From Hyphomonadaceae bacterium (GTDB lineage Bacteria > Pseudomonadota > Alphaproteobacteria > Caulobacterales > Aquidulcibacteraceae), in the NCBI GenBank assembly GCA_016791385.1, contig JAEUMR010000055.1, positions 62,001 through 126,000 on the forward strand: DNA of 64,000 bases. The letters are read 5' to 3'. The notes under the pieces were generated by a model. The model ran no database searches, was not told where the DNA came from, and was given only the letters and a program-made list of their open reading frames with translations. The stretch's first letter is position 1. Each line of letters opens with the position of its first letter. The position numbers and the translations under genes are program-made. Of the stretch, positions 25,509-34,377 are shown piece by piece.

Positions 25509-26356
25509 GGCGCATCGCCTACGTCAACGGCGTTTATCTGCCTGCCAATGCGTCGGCCCTGTCCGTGCAGGAACGTGGCTTCCTGTTTGGCGACGGCATC
25601 TACGAAGTGTGGGCCGTGCGCGCCGGCAAGCTGTTCGACAACGCGGCGCACTTGGCGCGCTTGAAGCGCTCGCTGCAGGAGGCGCTCATAGCAGCGCCGA
25701 TGAGCGAGGCGGCGCTGATGGCAGTGATCGGCGAAACGCTGCGGCGCAATGGCGTGCGTGACGGCATCGTCTACCTGCAGATCACACGGGGCGCCGCCCC
25801 GCGCGATCACGGCTTTCCGCCGTCCGGTACGAAGCCGACCGTGGTTGTCACCGCCTCCTCGATCAGCCCCCGCCTCTCCGATGCGCGCGCTGAGAAGGGG
25901 GTTGCCGTGATCACACTGCCGGAAGCGCGCTGGGCGCGCTGTGACATCAAGACGGTCAACCTCCTGCCCAACGTGCTGGCCAAGCAGCAGGCGCGTGAGG
26001 CTGGGGCGTTCGAGGCTTGGTTCGTCGACAGTGATGGATTTGTGACGGAAGGCGCATCCACCACGGCATGGATCGTTGACGCACAGGGGCGCATCCGCAC
26101 GCGCGATCTTTCCAATCGCATCCTGCATGGCGTGACGCGTGCGGCGATTCTTCAGCTCGCGCGCCAGCGGCAGATGAGTGTCGTAGAATCGCCTTTTACC
26201 CCAGATGAGGCAAAGGCGGCGCGCGAGGCGTTCCTTACCGCCGCTGGAACTCAGCTTTGTCCAGTAATCAGTATCGATGGCGCAAGAATTGGCGATGGTG
26301 AGCCCGGTCCGGCAGCAAAAGCGCTGCGCCAGCTATATTTTGCGTCACAATGCTGA
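25505..26356 (+). CDS. dat: D-amino-acid transaminase (class IV aminotransferase)
   Basis: This 283-residue PLP enzyme of fold type IV probably interconverts D-alanine and D-glutamate for peptidoglycan. It begins AYVNGVYLPANASALSVQERG and FLFGDGIYEVWAV, which is typical of D-alanine aminotransferases. The catalytic Lys is in CDIKTVNLLPNVLAKQQA, and EGASTTAWIV and GVTRAAIL complete the family pattern. Branched-chain aminotransferase or aminodeoxychorismate lyase are the alternatives, but the spacing favours Dat. It is coupled to ntrX by ATGA and lies where trkA often sits in other alphaproteobacterial ntr operons. Confidence 0.85.
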   Translation: MRRIAYVNGVYLPANASALSVQERGFLFGDGIYEVWAVRAGKLFDNAAHLARLKRSLQEALIAAPMSEAALMAVIGETLRRNGVRDGIVYLQITRGAAPRDHGFPPSGTKPTVVVTASSISPRLSDARAEKGVAVITLPEARWARCDIKTVNLLPNVLAKQQAREAGAFEAWFVDSDGFVTEGASTTAWIVDAQGRIRTRDLSNRILHGVTRAAILQLARQRQMSVVESPFTPDEAKAAREAFLTAAGTQLCPVISIDGARIGDGEPGPAAKALRQLYFASQC

Positions 26357-26369
26357 TGGGAATTGAAAC

Positions 26370-26410
26370 ATAGGCGGAACTTGGTTGGCGCCGCGGCTGC
26401 GCCCGCCTAT
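26370..26410 (+). promoter_or_regulatory. long inverted repeat between dat and hfq
   Basis: ATAGGCGG (26370-26377) pairs perfectly with CCGCCTAT (26403-26410), and the interior is GC-rich with further pairing potential (GGCGCC and GCGGC). There is no T run, so this is not a canonical terminator. It lies 55-95 bases upstream of the hfq start and could attenuate the ntr operon transcript or be part of the hfq leader, which is autoregulated by Hfq in other bacteria. Confidence 0.35.
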
Positions 26411-26465
26411 AGCTCCATGCTGCAGCTGCGCACGCGTCGCGGCATAATAGGCATGGGGCTAAACC

Positions 26466-26717
26466 ATGGAAAAGAAACAAAACCTCCAGGACACGTTCCT
26501 CAACGCCGTCCGCAAGGCCAAGACTCCGCTGACAATCTTCCTGGTGAACGGCGTTAAGCTGCAGGGCGTGGTGACTTGGTTCGACAACTTCTGTGTGCTG
26601 CTGCGCCGCGATGGGCAGGTGCAATTGGTCTATAAGCACGCGATCTCGACGATCATGCCGGGCGCGCCCGTGCACCTGTATGAAATCGACAAGGCGGCAG
26701 ATGAAGCCGACGCCTGA
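26466..26717 (+). CDS. hfq: RNA chaperone Hfq
   Basis: This 83-residue Sm-like protein forms a hexamer that pairs small RNAs with mRNAs. Sm1 ([20 protein letters not shown], with Gln8) and Sm2 ([11 protein letters not shown]) are intact, and [20 protein letters not shown] gives the central strands. The C-terminal tail is short, as in other alphaproteobacteria. The gene overlaps hflX by 17 bases. The upstream 109-base gap contains a long inverted repeat, and TAATAG at 26442-26447 may be a -10 element. Confidence 0.97.
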   Translation: MEKKQNLQDTFLNAVRKAKTPLTIFLVNGVKLQGVVTWFDNFCVLLRRDGQVQLVYKHAISTIMPGAPVHLYEIDKAADEADA

Positions 26718-28056
26718 GGCGCTCGAAAAAGACATCAACAGGGCCGTAGTTCTGCGCCCTCTGCCGAGCGCCGCTGAGACGGCGCGCCACGGCGAGGCGC
26801 GTTTGCTTGAGGCCGTGGGCCTTGCTCAAGCGCTCGGGCTTGATGTGGCGGCTGCAGAAGCGGCCCCGCTCCGGCAGATCAGCCCACGGACCTATTTCGG
26901 TTCGGGGCGCGTAGAGAAGCTGAAGCAGCAGAGCGAGGCATTGGGCGCAGGCGTCATCGTCATCGACGGCGCGCTCTCGCCTGTGCAGCAGCGCAACCTC
27001 GAGAGCGACACCGGGGCCAAGGTGATCGACCGCACCGGGCTCATCCTCGAAATCTTCGGCCTGCGCGCACAGACGCGCGAAGGCCGGCTCCAGGTCGAGC
27101 TGGCGCGCCAGCAATACGAGCGCTCGCGCCTGGTGCGCACCTGGACGCACTTGGAGCGTCAGCGCGGCGGTCTTGGCAAGACCGGCGGCCCTGGCGAAAC
27201 GCAGATTGAACTCGACCGCCGCATCATCGCCGACCGCATCATCAAGCTGAAGCGGGAGCTGGATGACGTCCGCCGCACACGCGGCCTGCAACGGCGGGCC
27301 CGGGCCCGCGCAGGCCTGCCGGCCGTGGTGCTGGTCGGCTACACGAACGCTGGCAAGTCGACGCTGTTCAATCGCCTCACGCACGCGGGCGTGCTGGCCA
27401 AGGACATGCTGTTCGCCACGCTCGATCCCACAGCGCGGCAAGTGAAACTGCCGAGCGGGCGCGCCGTGATCATGAGCGACACCGTCGGCTTCATCTCCGA
27501 TCTGCCGACCGAACTGGTGGCCGCGTTTCGCGCCACGCTGGAGGCCGTGACTGAGGCGGATTTGCTGCTACACGTACGCGACATCGCCCACGACGAAAGC
27601 GAGCAGCAGCGCGCTGACGTGCTGAAAGTGCTGGAGCAATTGGCGAAGGACGCCGGCGGTAAGGCGCCGCCGGTGCTCGAAGTCTGGAACAAGATCGACC
27701 AGCTGGATGACGCAACGCGCGAGGCGCGGCTGCGGCGGGCGCGGGCGATGGACGAGACCGGGCAGGGCGCCCTGCCCCCAGTTGCGATTTCCGCGGTCAC
27801 GGGGGAGGGTGTCGATACGCTGCTTGCGGCAATCGACCGGGCAGCCTTCTCGGCCACGCGCGTCATCACCCTCACCTTGCCCCCGGACGATGCTGGCCGC
27901 ATGCGTGCGCAGATCGCAGCCGCTGGGCGCATCCTCGAAGAACACACCGATGATGATGGCGCGCTCACGCTGCGCGCGGAACTGCTGGTCGCCGACGCCG
28001 CCCGCTTCGCGCCGTCGGAACCCCTACCCGAAGAAATCCGGCCAGCGGCGGAATAG
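26701..28056 (+). CDS. hflX: ribosome-splitting GTPase HflX
   Basis: This 451-residue GTPase rescues stalled ribosomes, especially in heat stress. The N-terminal HflX domain has [13 protein letters not shown] and the glycine-rich [19 protein letters not shown]; the G domain has G1 [10 protein letters not shown]3 DTVGFI and G4 NKID. I chose the ATG at 26701, inside the hfq 3' end, because it gives the normal N-terminus; the ORF further upstream is an out-of-frame reading of hfq. The C-terminus is slightly extended beyond the G domain. An 18-base palindrome lies in the gene at 27760-27777. Confidence 0.95.
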   Translation: MKPTPEALEKDINRAVVLRPLPSAAETARHGEARLLEAVGLAQALGLDVAAAEAAPLRQISPRTYFGSGRVEKLKQQSEALGAGVIVIDGALSPVQQRNLESDTGAKVIDRTGLILEIFGLRAQTREGRLQVELARQQYERSRLVRTWTHLERQRGGLGKTGGPGETQIELDRRIIADRIIKLKRELDDVRRTRGLQRRARARAGLPAVVLVGYTNAGKSTLFNRLTHAGVLAKDMLFATLDPTARQVKLPSGRAVIMSDTVGFISDLPTELVAAFRATLEAVTEADLLLHVRDIAHDESEQQRADVLKVLEQLAKDAGGKAPPVLEVWNKIDQLDDATREARLRRARAMDETGQGALPPVAISAVTGEGVDTLLAAIDRAAFSATRVITLTLPPDDAGRMRAQIAAAGRILEEHTDDDGALTLRAELLVADAARFAPSEPLPEEIRPAAE

Positions 28057-28094
28057 GGCAGACGCCGCAGCGTGACGCCGCGGGTATGCCGATT

Positions 28095-29495
28095 CTAGCT
28101 TCTGAGCCGCTCCCGCAGCTCCGCCGCGAACACGCTTAGCGTGTCGTCGCGCGCGCCCATGACGACGATGCGGTCGCCGGGCTCGGCAAGCTCGATGAGC
28201 TTGTCGCCACACGCAGCGCGCTCAGCGAACGCCAGCGCCTGCAGGCCGCGCGCACGTATGCCCGAGACGATGTGTTCACTGGTGACGCTGCGGTCGACGG
28301 TGCCGCCGAAATAGACCGGGTCAGGCATGATCAGGATGTCGTCGTGGGCCATGTGCTTGGCGAACACGTCGATGAATTCGTTCTTCATCAGCTTCAGCGG
28401 ACCAAAGCCGTGCGGTTGGAACATGACTAGCAGGCGGCCCGGGAAAGCGTGCAACGCGGCGAGTGTGGCTGTGATCTTGTCGGGGTTGTGGGCGAAATCG
28501 TCGATAATGGTGACGCCCTTGGCCGTGCCGACGACCTCAAGCCGCCGCTTCGTGCCGGAAAAACCCTTCAGCGCTTCAGCGGCATCCTTGAGCGGCAATC
28601 CATACGCTCGCGCCGCTGAAAGCGCCGCGAGCGCGTTGGAGACGTTGTGCTCGCCAGGAACCGCGAGGTCGACGGTGGCGCTCTGGCGGGTGTCTTTCTC
28701 CAGCACGTCGAACGAGACGCCGTCGGGCGCAAGGCGGATTGCCACGCAGTGCAAATCGGCCAAGCCCGAACGCAGCGCGTAGGTGCGCGTGCGCACCTTG
28801 GCCGCCAGCACGAGCGCGGCGGTTTCTTCGTTGTCGAGGTTCAGCACCGCGATCTCGGCGCGGTTGACGAAGCCGGAAAACAGCGCCCGCAGCTCATCCA
28901 TGCTCTTGTGGTCGAGCGCGATGTTATTGACGACCGCGATCGTCGGCTCATAGCGCGCAATCGAGCCATCGCTTTCGTCGACTTCGCTGACGAAGGCATC
29001 GCCCTTGCCCACCAGCGCAGAGGCGAACAGCGCATCGGGCGTGACGAAGTTCTTCATCACGGCGCCGTTCATCACCGTCGGATCGCGTCCGGCCCGATGC
29101 AGCAGCCAGGCGATCATGCCGGTCGTGGTCGACTTGCCGCTGGTGCCGGCGACGCCAATGCGGACCTTGGCCGCGTTGAACAGTTCCGCCAGCAGCTCCG
29201 GCCGCTTCATGTCGCGCGCGCCGACGCGCTTGGCGGCGGCGACGTCACCGACCGTGTCTTCCACCGCAGCGGAACGCACCAGGATTTGGTCGGCGCTGGT
29301 AATGCCCGAGCCGTCTTGCGGGAAGAGGGCGATGCCTTGGCTCTTCAGGTACTCAAACTTGGCGCCGAGCCGGCCCTGGTCGAGCGAACGATCCGAACCG
29401 GCCACCTCCACGCCCTTGCCGCGCAGGATCAACGCCAAGGGCAGCATGCCCGAGCCGCCGACGCCGCTGAAGAAATAGGATTTGGCCTGACTCAT
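28095..29495 (-). CDS. Mur ligase family protein (MurC/Mpl type)
   Basis: This 466-residue ATP-dependent ligase has the three-domain Mur architecture: an N-terminal UDP-binding Rossmann domain ([19 protein letters not shown]), a P-loop ([19 protein letters not shown]) and a C-terminal domain starting near [12 protein letters not shown] and [11 protein letters not shown]. It resembles MurC (UDP-N-acetylmuramate-L-alanine ligase) and Mpl, which reattaches recovered tripeptide in wall recycling. MurC normally sits in the division and cell-wall cluster, and this gene is isolated and divergent to an LD-carboxypeptidase, so Mpl-like recycling is the better inference. Confidence 0.8.
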   Translation of the reverse strand: MSQAKSYFFSGVGGSGMLPLALILRGKGVEVAGSDRSLDQGRLGAKFEYLKSQGIALFPQDGSGITSADQILVRSAAVEDTVGDVAAAKRVGARDMKRPELLAELFNAAKVRIGVAGTSGKSTTTGMIAWLLHRAGRDPTVMNGAVMKNFVTPDALFASALVGKGDAFVSEVDESDGSIARYEPTIAVVNNIALDHKSMDELRALFSGFVNRAEIAVLNLDNEETAALVLAAKVRTRTYALRSGLADLHCVAIRLAPDGVSFDVLEKDTRQSATVDLAVPGEHNVSNALAALSAARAYGLPLKDAAEALKGFSGTKRRLEVVGTAKGVTIIDDFAHNPDKITATLAALHAFPGRLLVMFQPHGFGPLKLMKNEFIDVFAKHMAHDDILIMPDPVYFGGTVDRSVTSEHIVSGIRARGLQALAFAERAACGDKLIELAEPGDRIVVMGARDDTLSVFAAELRERLRS

Positions 29496-29551
29496 CAGCC
29501 CCGGTTATGACGAGAAACGACGCTCACCGGCAAGGACGCGAACGCAGAGAT

Positions 29552-30394
29552 ATGGCGCCACCAATCCGCATTGGCGTTGTCGCGCCCGGGGGGCGCATCG
29601 AACCGGCCTTGGCGGAGCGAGTGAAAGCGTTCGCCGCCGATACGTTTCTGGATCAGGCGCCGGATATTGTTTTTCACCCGCAATGTTTTCTCAGCGCCGG
29701 ACATTTCGCCGGCGACGACGAGGCGCGCCTGAAAGCCTTCGTCGAGGTCGCCAACGATCCTGCGTTCGACGCCATCTGGTTCGCGCGTGGCGGCTACGGC
29801 GCCTGCCGCATCGCCGAGGCGGCGCTGGCGCAGCTCAACGAGGCGTCGCGCAAGAAGACCTATCTCGGCTACAGCGACAACGGCGCGATCCTCGGCGGGC
29901 TCTATGCGCGCCGCTACGCCCATGTCGCGCATGGGCCGATCCCGGTGGACATGACGCGGGCAGGGGGGGAGGCGGCGATCAAACGCGCCCTCGCCTGGCT
30001 GATCGAGCGTGCGCCGGAGAGCGTCGAACTCGGCCTGATGTTCGACAGCAAGGCGGCCGCCTTCAACATTACCGTGTTTCAGTCGCTGCTAGGCACCTCG
30101 CTGGAGCCCGATCTGAGCGGCCACGTGCTGATGCTCGAAGATGTTGGCGAGTATCTCTACCGGCTCGACCGCGCCCTCTTCCAAATTACGTCTTCGGCCA
30201 ACGTGCGGAGCGTGAAGGGGATCAAGCTCGGACGCATTCTGGATGTGCCGGAGAACGACCGTCCGTTTGGCGCTACGGCCGAGGAGATGATGCGCTATTG
30301 GTGCGCCAAGGCTGGGGTTGCTTATCTCGGCCGCGCCGACATCGGCCACGACGTCGAGAACAAGATCGTGCCGTTTGGCGCGAGGCGCGTTTAG
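29552..30394 (+). CDS. LD-carboxypeptidase (peptidase family S66, LdcA-like)
   Basis: This 280-residue S66 peptidase should remove the terminal D-alanine from muropeptide tetrapeptides in the cytoplasm, giving the tripeptide used for recycling. The nucleophile elbow is YLGYSDNGAILGGLY, preceded by WFARGGYGACRIAE; the C-terminal His is expected in the ADIGHDVEN region. I chose ATG 29552 (APPIRIGVVAPGGRIEP) because the in-frame start at 29507 would leave 11 bases to the divergent Mur ligase gene. The stop overlaps the convergent gene at 30391 by four bases. Confidence 0.87.
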   Translation: MAPPIRIGVVAPGGRIEPALAERVKAFAADTFLDQAPDIVFHPQCFLSAGHFAGDDEARLKAFVEVANDPAFDAIWFARGGYGACRIAEAALAQLNEASRKKTYLGYSDNGAILGGLYARRYAHVAHGPIPVDMTRAGGEAAIKRALAWLIERAPESVELGLMFDSKAAAFNITVFQSLLGTSLEPDLSGHVLMLEDVGEYLYRLDRALFQITSSANVRSVKGIKLGRILDVPENDRPFGATAEEMMRYWCAKAGVAYLGRADIGHDVENKIVPFGARRV

Positions 30395-30780
30395 GCCTTC
30401 GGCTCGTAGCCGAGATAGCCGCGCTCGACCATGCGCCGCAGCGCTTCGTAGGCCTCGGTGAGTTCTTCGTACGCTTGGCGCAGCGAAGAGAGCTGCCGCA
30501 CCTGATCGTCGGTAATCGTGGAGGAGGCCTCAGCCATCGCTGCGGCGGCGCTGACCCAGCGGGCGCGCGCCGTGGCGGCGGCGATCGCAAGGCGCTCGAA
30601 CTTGGCCAGCTCGATACGGCCGAGCGCTTGCGCGACCACGGCCTGGTTGGCGGCGTAGGCGGTGAAGTCGATCTGTTCGAGGTGCCCGCGCAGCCGGCGT
30701 TGCTCGGCAGGATCAAGCGCCGGCTCGGGCTCGAAGTGTTCGCTGCGAAAGCGAGCAGTGTTCGTGACAATGCTGGACAT
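30391..30780 (-). CDS. hypothetical helical protein, 129 aa
   Basis: I do not recognise this protein. It is predicted to be almost entirely alpha-helical, rich in Ala, Glu and Arg, with heptad-like spacing in LRQAYEELTEAYEALRRMV near the C-terminus, and the end RGYLGYEPKA. No signal peptide or membrane helix is present. The start at 30780 is chosen over an in-frame upstream ATG at 30816, since neither has a good ribosome-binding site and the shorter form starts at the first segment that looks structured. It is downstream of mazG on the same strand. Confidence 0.55.
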   Translation of the reverse strand: MSSIVTNTARFRSEHFEPEPALDPAEQRRLRGHLEQIDFTAYAANQAVVAQALGRIELAKFERLAIAAATARARWVSAAAAMAEASSTITDDQVRQLSSLRQAYEELTEAYEALRRMVERGYLGYEPKA

Positions 30781-30892
30781 GGACCACCGATCCCGGCTCA
30801 CCTGCTGCTGAGCCATTGCCAGAAGCTTGCAGCCGCGGGAGTTAAGAGCGGGTTCTCCTAACGGCATTAAGGCGGTTAATGGCCGGAAAGAC

Positions 30893-31729
30893 TTAGCGCG
30901 CCTTCTCAGCCCGCTTGGCCTCAAGCCACAGCGCTTCCATCTCGTCGAGCGGCTGCGGTCCGGTACGGCCCTGTTGGTTCAGACGCTGCTCGATGTGCTG
31001 GAAGCGGCGGGTGAACTTGGCGTTGGCGCGGCGCAGCGCTTCCTCGGGGTCGACCTTCAGCTTGCGGGCGAGGTTGGCCATCACGAACAGGACGTCGCCC
31101 ATCTCTTCGGTGAGCGCTTCGTGATCGCCACTGGCGCGCGCTTCCTCGAGTTCGGCCAATTCCTCATCGAGCTTGACGAGAACCTCGTCAGGCGTCGGCC
31201 AATCGAAATTGATGCGGGCCGCGCGCTTGGTGAGCTTCTCAGCGCGCATCAGCGCGGGCAGGGCCATCGCCACATCATCCAACAGCGACGCGCCCTTCGC
31301 CGCCCGCTTCTCCGCCTTGAGCGCCTCCCAGGCCTTGGTCTGTTCTTCGGCGGTGCGTTCGATCTTCTCGCCGAACACGTGCGGATGACGCTCGATCATC
31401 TTGTCGGCCAGCGCCTGGGCCACATCGCCAAAATCGAACGCGCCTTGCTCCTCGGCCATGCGGGCGTGGAAGGCGACCTGGAAGAGGAGGTCGCCCAGCT
31501 CCTCCTTCAGCGCCGCCAGATCCTGCCGCTCGATGGCGTCGGCGACCTCGTAAGCTTCTTCGATCGTGTAAGGCGCGATGGTCGCGAAGGTCTGCTCAAT
31601 ATCCCACGGACAGCCGTGCTGCGGGTCCCGCAGACTGGCCATCACGTCCAGAACGGCCTGAGTGGAGGCGGCGTTTCGGGCGTGACGATCTTCTGTTTCC
31701 CGCACATTTTCAGTGGGTTCCGCGGACAT
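30893..31729 (-). CDS. mazG: nucleoside triphosphate pyrophosphohydrolase MazG
   Basis: This 278-residue enzyme with two MazG domains hydrolyses NTPs to NMP and pyrophosphate and lowers ppGpp levels in E. coli. The first domain has LRDPQHGCPWDIEQT and EEAYEVADAI with the metal-binding EELGDLLFQV; the second has EELAELEEA and EEMGDVLFVMANLA. The length is normal. MazG lies near hflX in Caulobacter as well. The start at 31729 is the only ATG compatible with the N-terminal domain. Confidence 0.95.
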   Translation of the reverse strand: MSAEPTENVRETEDRHARNAASTQAVLDVMASLRDPQHGCPWDIEQTFATIAPYTIEEAYEVADAIERQDLAALKEELGDLLFQVAFHARMAEEQGAFDFGDVAQALADKMIERHPHVFGEKIERTAEEQTKAWEALKAEKRAAKGASLLDDVAMALPALMRAEKLTKRAARINFDWPTPDEVLVKLDEELAELEEARASGDHEALTEEMGDVLFVMANLARKLKVDPEEALRRANAKFTRRFQHIEQRLNQQGRTGPQPLDEMEALWLEAKRAEKAR

Positions 31730-31772
31730 GCATTTCTCGCATAAGATAGATTATGAGAAGCAATGCGGCGAC

Positions 31773-32588
31773 TCAGACCGGAAATTCGCCACGCCAGCCA
31801 TCGTAGCCGGGTTCGACCCCTGTCGGCAGCTTCGCTTTGAGCGCCGCGTAGTCGAGATCGATGTGCATGTTTGTCAGCACGGCGTGCGCCGGCCTCAGCC
31901 GTTCAATCCACTCCAGCGTCTTGGCCAAGTGCGTGTGGGTCGGGTGCGGGGTCTCGCGCAGCGCATCGACAATCCAAAGCGAGAGGCCGCCGAGTTCGGC
32001 GAAGCTTGCTTCCGGCATGTCGACAAGATCGTTCGAGTAGCCGACCGGGCCGACGCGAAAGCCGAGCGAACGCGAGAAGCCGTGATCCTGGTCGAGCGGC
32101 AGCAATTCGAGCTTGCCGCCGGCGCCATCGACGACGAGCGGCACCAGCGGCGAGATATCGCCGGCGTTGCGCACGATCGCGGGATAGCCGCCCAGATTCT
32201 CGAATGCGTAGCCAAAGCGGCGCATGAAGGTGCGCTTGCACGGCTCGTCCATCCAGACCGGGATCTGGCGCCGGTGCTTGATGGCGAAGGCGCGGATGTC
32301 GTCGAAGCCATTGGTCTGATCGGCGTGATCGTGGCTGATGACGACAGCGTCGATGTGCGAGGGCTTCGCTTGCGCGAGTTGCAGGCGCAGATCGGGCGAG
32401 GTGTCGATCAGCACCGTGGTCGCCTCTTCCGCCGCGCCTGCCTCGCCGCGCCATTGCTGCAGCAGCAGCGAGCAGCGCGAGCGGCGGTTCTTTGGCTCGC
32501 TCGGGTCGCACTTGCCCCAATCGCCGGTCGCGCGCGGAACGCCGCCGGAGGAACCGCAGCCGAGCAAGGTGACGCGCAGGGTCGCCAT
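31773..32588 (-). CDS. metallo-beta-lactamase fold hydrolase, PhnP-like
   Basis: This 271-residue protein has the metallo-beta-lactamase fold. The N-terminus TLLGCGSSGGVPRATGDWGKC and the metal-binding HDHADQTNGFDDIR, with a His in LPLDQDHGFSRSLGFR and a final TNMHIDLDY, are characteristic of PhnP-type phosphodiesterases and related proteins involved in tRNA processing or cofactor biosynthesis. The exact substrate is not deducible. The start overlaps the tatD stop by one base (TGATG), so it is the last gene of the dacA-tmk-holB-tatD run. Confidence 0.85.
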   Translation of the reverse strand: MATLRVTLLGCGSSGGVPRATGDWGKCDPSEPKNRRSRCSLLLQQWRGEAGAAEEATTVLIDTSPDLRLQLAQAKPSHIDAVVISHDHADQTNGFDDIRAFAIKHRRQIPVWMDEPCKRTFMRRFGYAFENLGGYPAIVRNAGDISPLVPLVVDGAGGKLELLPLDQDHGFSRSLGFRVGPVGYSNDLVDMPEASFAELGGLSLWIVDALRETPHPTHTHLAKTLEWIERLRPAHAVLTNMHIDLDYAALKAKLPTGVEPGYDGWRGEFPV

Positions 32589-33382
32589 CAGCTGGGCCTC
32601 GCGATGCTTGGGAAGAGCCGGAAGAAGTTCTCGGCGAGCAGGGCGCCCCCCTCCTCTTCGCTGAGCCCCCTCAACTTCAGCAGCGCCGATTGGACATAGG
32701 CGACGTGGAGGGGCTCACAGCGCTGGCCGCGGAACGGCATGGGCGTCAAGTAAGGGCAATCGGTTTCGACGATGATGCGGTCGAGCGGCGCCTCTGTCGC
32801 GATGGCGCGGACGTCATCGGCGTTCTTGAATGTCATGATGCCCGAGAATGAGATGTAGGCGCCGAGTTTCAGCGCGCGCCGCGCCAGTTCGGCGCCGGAC
32901 GTGTAGCAGTGCATCAGGATGCGAAGAGGGCCCTTCCCCGCCTCCTCCTCCAACAGATCCCCCATCGCCTCGTCCGCTTCGCGCGTATGGATGATGAGGG
33001 TCTTGCCGAGTGCGCGCGCCGCTTCGGCGTGGGCGCGGAACACCTGCACTTGGTCGTCGTACGGACTGAACTTGTAGTGCTGGTCGAGGCCGGTTTCGCC
33101 GATGCCCACCACCTTCGGATGCGCACCGAGTTCGATCAGCTTGGCGGCGGTGAGATCGAGGTGGTCCTTCGCATAATGCGGATGCGCGCCAACGCTGGCG
33201 TAGATGTCGGCATGCGCCTCGGCGATGGCGATCACGGTGGGAAAGTTCTCGATCTTGTCACAGATCGTGATCATGCGCGCCACGCCCGCCTCGCGCGCAC
33301 GCTGGATCACCGCTTCGCGGTCTCCGTCGTAGCTGTGGTGATGCAGGTTGACGTGGCTGTCGATCAGCATGGCCGGCTTCAT
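32588..33382 (-). CDS. TatD family metal-dependent DNase/hydrolase
   Basis: This 264-residue TIM-barrel hydrolase is of the TatD type. Members cleave DNA with 3' to 5' preference; some act on tRNA or D-aminoacyl substrates. The conserved VGIGETGLDQHY and CHPH-equivalent VGAHPHYAK are present, with TDCPYLTPMPFRG. The first metal motif reads DSHVNLH, so the second histidine of the usual HxH is replaced by Asn, as in E. coli TatD itself. It is coupled at both ends: ATGA with holB upstream and TGATG with the PhnP-like gene downstream. Confidence 0.9.
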   Translation of the reverse strand: MKPAMLIDSHVNLHHHSYDGDREAVIQRAREAGVARMITICDKIENFPTVIAIAEAHADIYASVGAHPHYAKDHLDLTAAKLIELGAHPKVVGIGETGLDQHYKFSPYDDQVQVFRAHAEAARALGKTLIIHTREADEAMGDLLEEEAGKGPLRILMHCYTSGAELARRALKLGAYISFSGIMTFKNADDVRAIATEAPLDRIIVETDCPYLTPMPFRGQRCEPLHVAYVQSALLKLRGLSEEEGGALLAENFFRLFPSIARPS

Positions 33383-34377
33383 CTACGCGCCGCCGCCGCG
33401 CGATCAAGCACGCCCACCGCGCGCGCGAGGGCGTGGCGCGGGTCCATGTCGAGTCCTTCGGCTTCGCCGCGCAGCGTCTCAAGCGCCGACCATGCCTCGG
33501 CCCAAGCCTCGCCGCCCTCTTCCACGCCGGCGGCGCGGGTCCACTCTTCCGCCAGTTCGAGTACGGCGGCCAGACGCTCGAACGGCTCGCCGCCCATCTG
33601 CTCGTAGAGTGCGCCAAGCACGGCGGCGGCTTCGCCTTTCTTAATCTGCGCAGGAGCGCGATCCAACCGCGCCGCGCCGGCATTGAGCCCTTGCGCCTTC
33701 AGCGCGATAGCGCGGCCTGGGCGGCCTTTCGCCAGCGCGACAAGGGCATCGTCATCGCCGCCAAGCGCATGGCGCACGAGATCGTCTCCCAGCGGACGCA
33801 GCGCCAAGCGGCGGCAGCGTGAGCGGATGGTCGGCAGGATCGCGCCGGGTGCGTGGCAGACGAGCAGCAACACCGAGCGCGCCGGTGGTTCTTCGAGCGT
33901 TTTCAGGATGGCGTTGGCGGCGTTGCGGTTGAGGTCGTCGACGGCGTCGATGATGGCGACACGCATGCCGCCCTCGGACGGCGCCAGCGCGAAGAAGTGT
34001 GCAAGCTCGCGCGCATCATCGACGGTGATTTCGCGCCGCGGCTTGCCACGATCGTTGAGGCCGCGCCGCAGAACGAACAGATCGGGATGCGACAGCGCGC
34101 TGACACGGCGCGCGATTGTGTCTTCCGGATCGACGTCGAATGGGCGCGGCCCGATGCTCCTGGCGCCCAGCGCGACGCGCGCGAAGCGATACGCCAACGT
34201 GGCTTTGCCTAAGCCCTTCGCGCCAGCCAGCAGCCACGCATGGTGCATCCGGCCGCCGCGCAACGCGTCGGCGAGCGCCTGCTCCTCCGCCTCGTGGCCA
34301 ACATAAGAAAACGTCTCGCGCGGATGCGGCGCGTTCGGCTCGCGATCCGTTTCCGGCGTTGCTTTCTCCGCTTTCAC
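33379..34377 (-). CDS. holB: DNA polymerase III subunit delta' (HolB)
   Basis: This 332-residue clamp-loader subunit has the AAA+ N-terminal domain with AWLLAGAKGLGKATLAYRFA (P-loop-like) and a second conserved stretch, VAIIDAVDDLNRNAANAILK, followed by LEEPPARSVLLLVCHAPG and TIRSRCRRLALRPL. The usual zinc-finger cysteines of DnaX are missing, as expected for delta prime. It follows tmk by a four-base overlap and is followed by tatD with another overlap; the tmk-holB-tatD order is widely conserved. Confidence 0.94.
   Translation of the reverse strand: MKAEKATPETDREPNAPHPRETFSYVGHEAEEQALADALRGGRMHHAWLLAGAKGLGKATLAYRFARVALGARSIGPRPFDVDPEDTIARRVSALSHPDLFVLRRGLNDRGKPRREITVDDARELAHFFALAPSEGGMRVAIIDAVDDLNRNAANAILKTLEEPPARSVLLLVCHAPGAILPTIRSRCRRLALRPLGDDLVRHALGGDDDALVALAKGRPGRAIALKAQGLNAGAARLDRAPAQIKKGEAAAVLGALYEQMGGEPFERLAAVLELAEEWTRAAGVEEGGEAWAEAWSALETLRGEAEGLDMDPRHALARAVGVLDRAAAARR

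Noticed and set aside
30867-30879. Two TTAA half-sites near the mazG 3' end that resemble a CtrA box
   Set aside because: The spacing is five bases, not the seven of TTAA-N7-TTAA, and it lies downstream of mazG and close upstream of a gene with no cell-cycle link.
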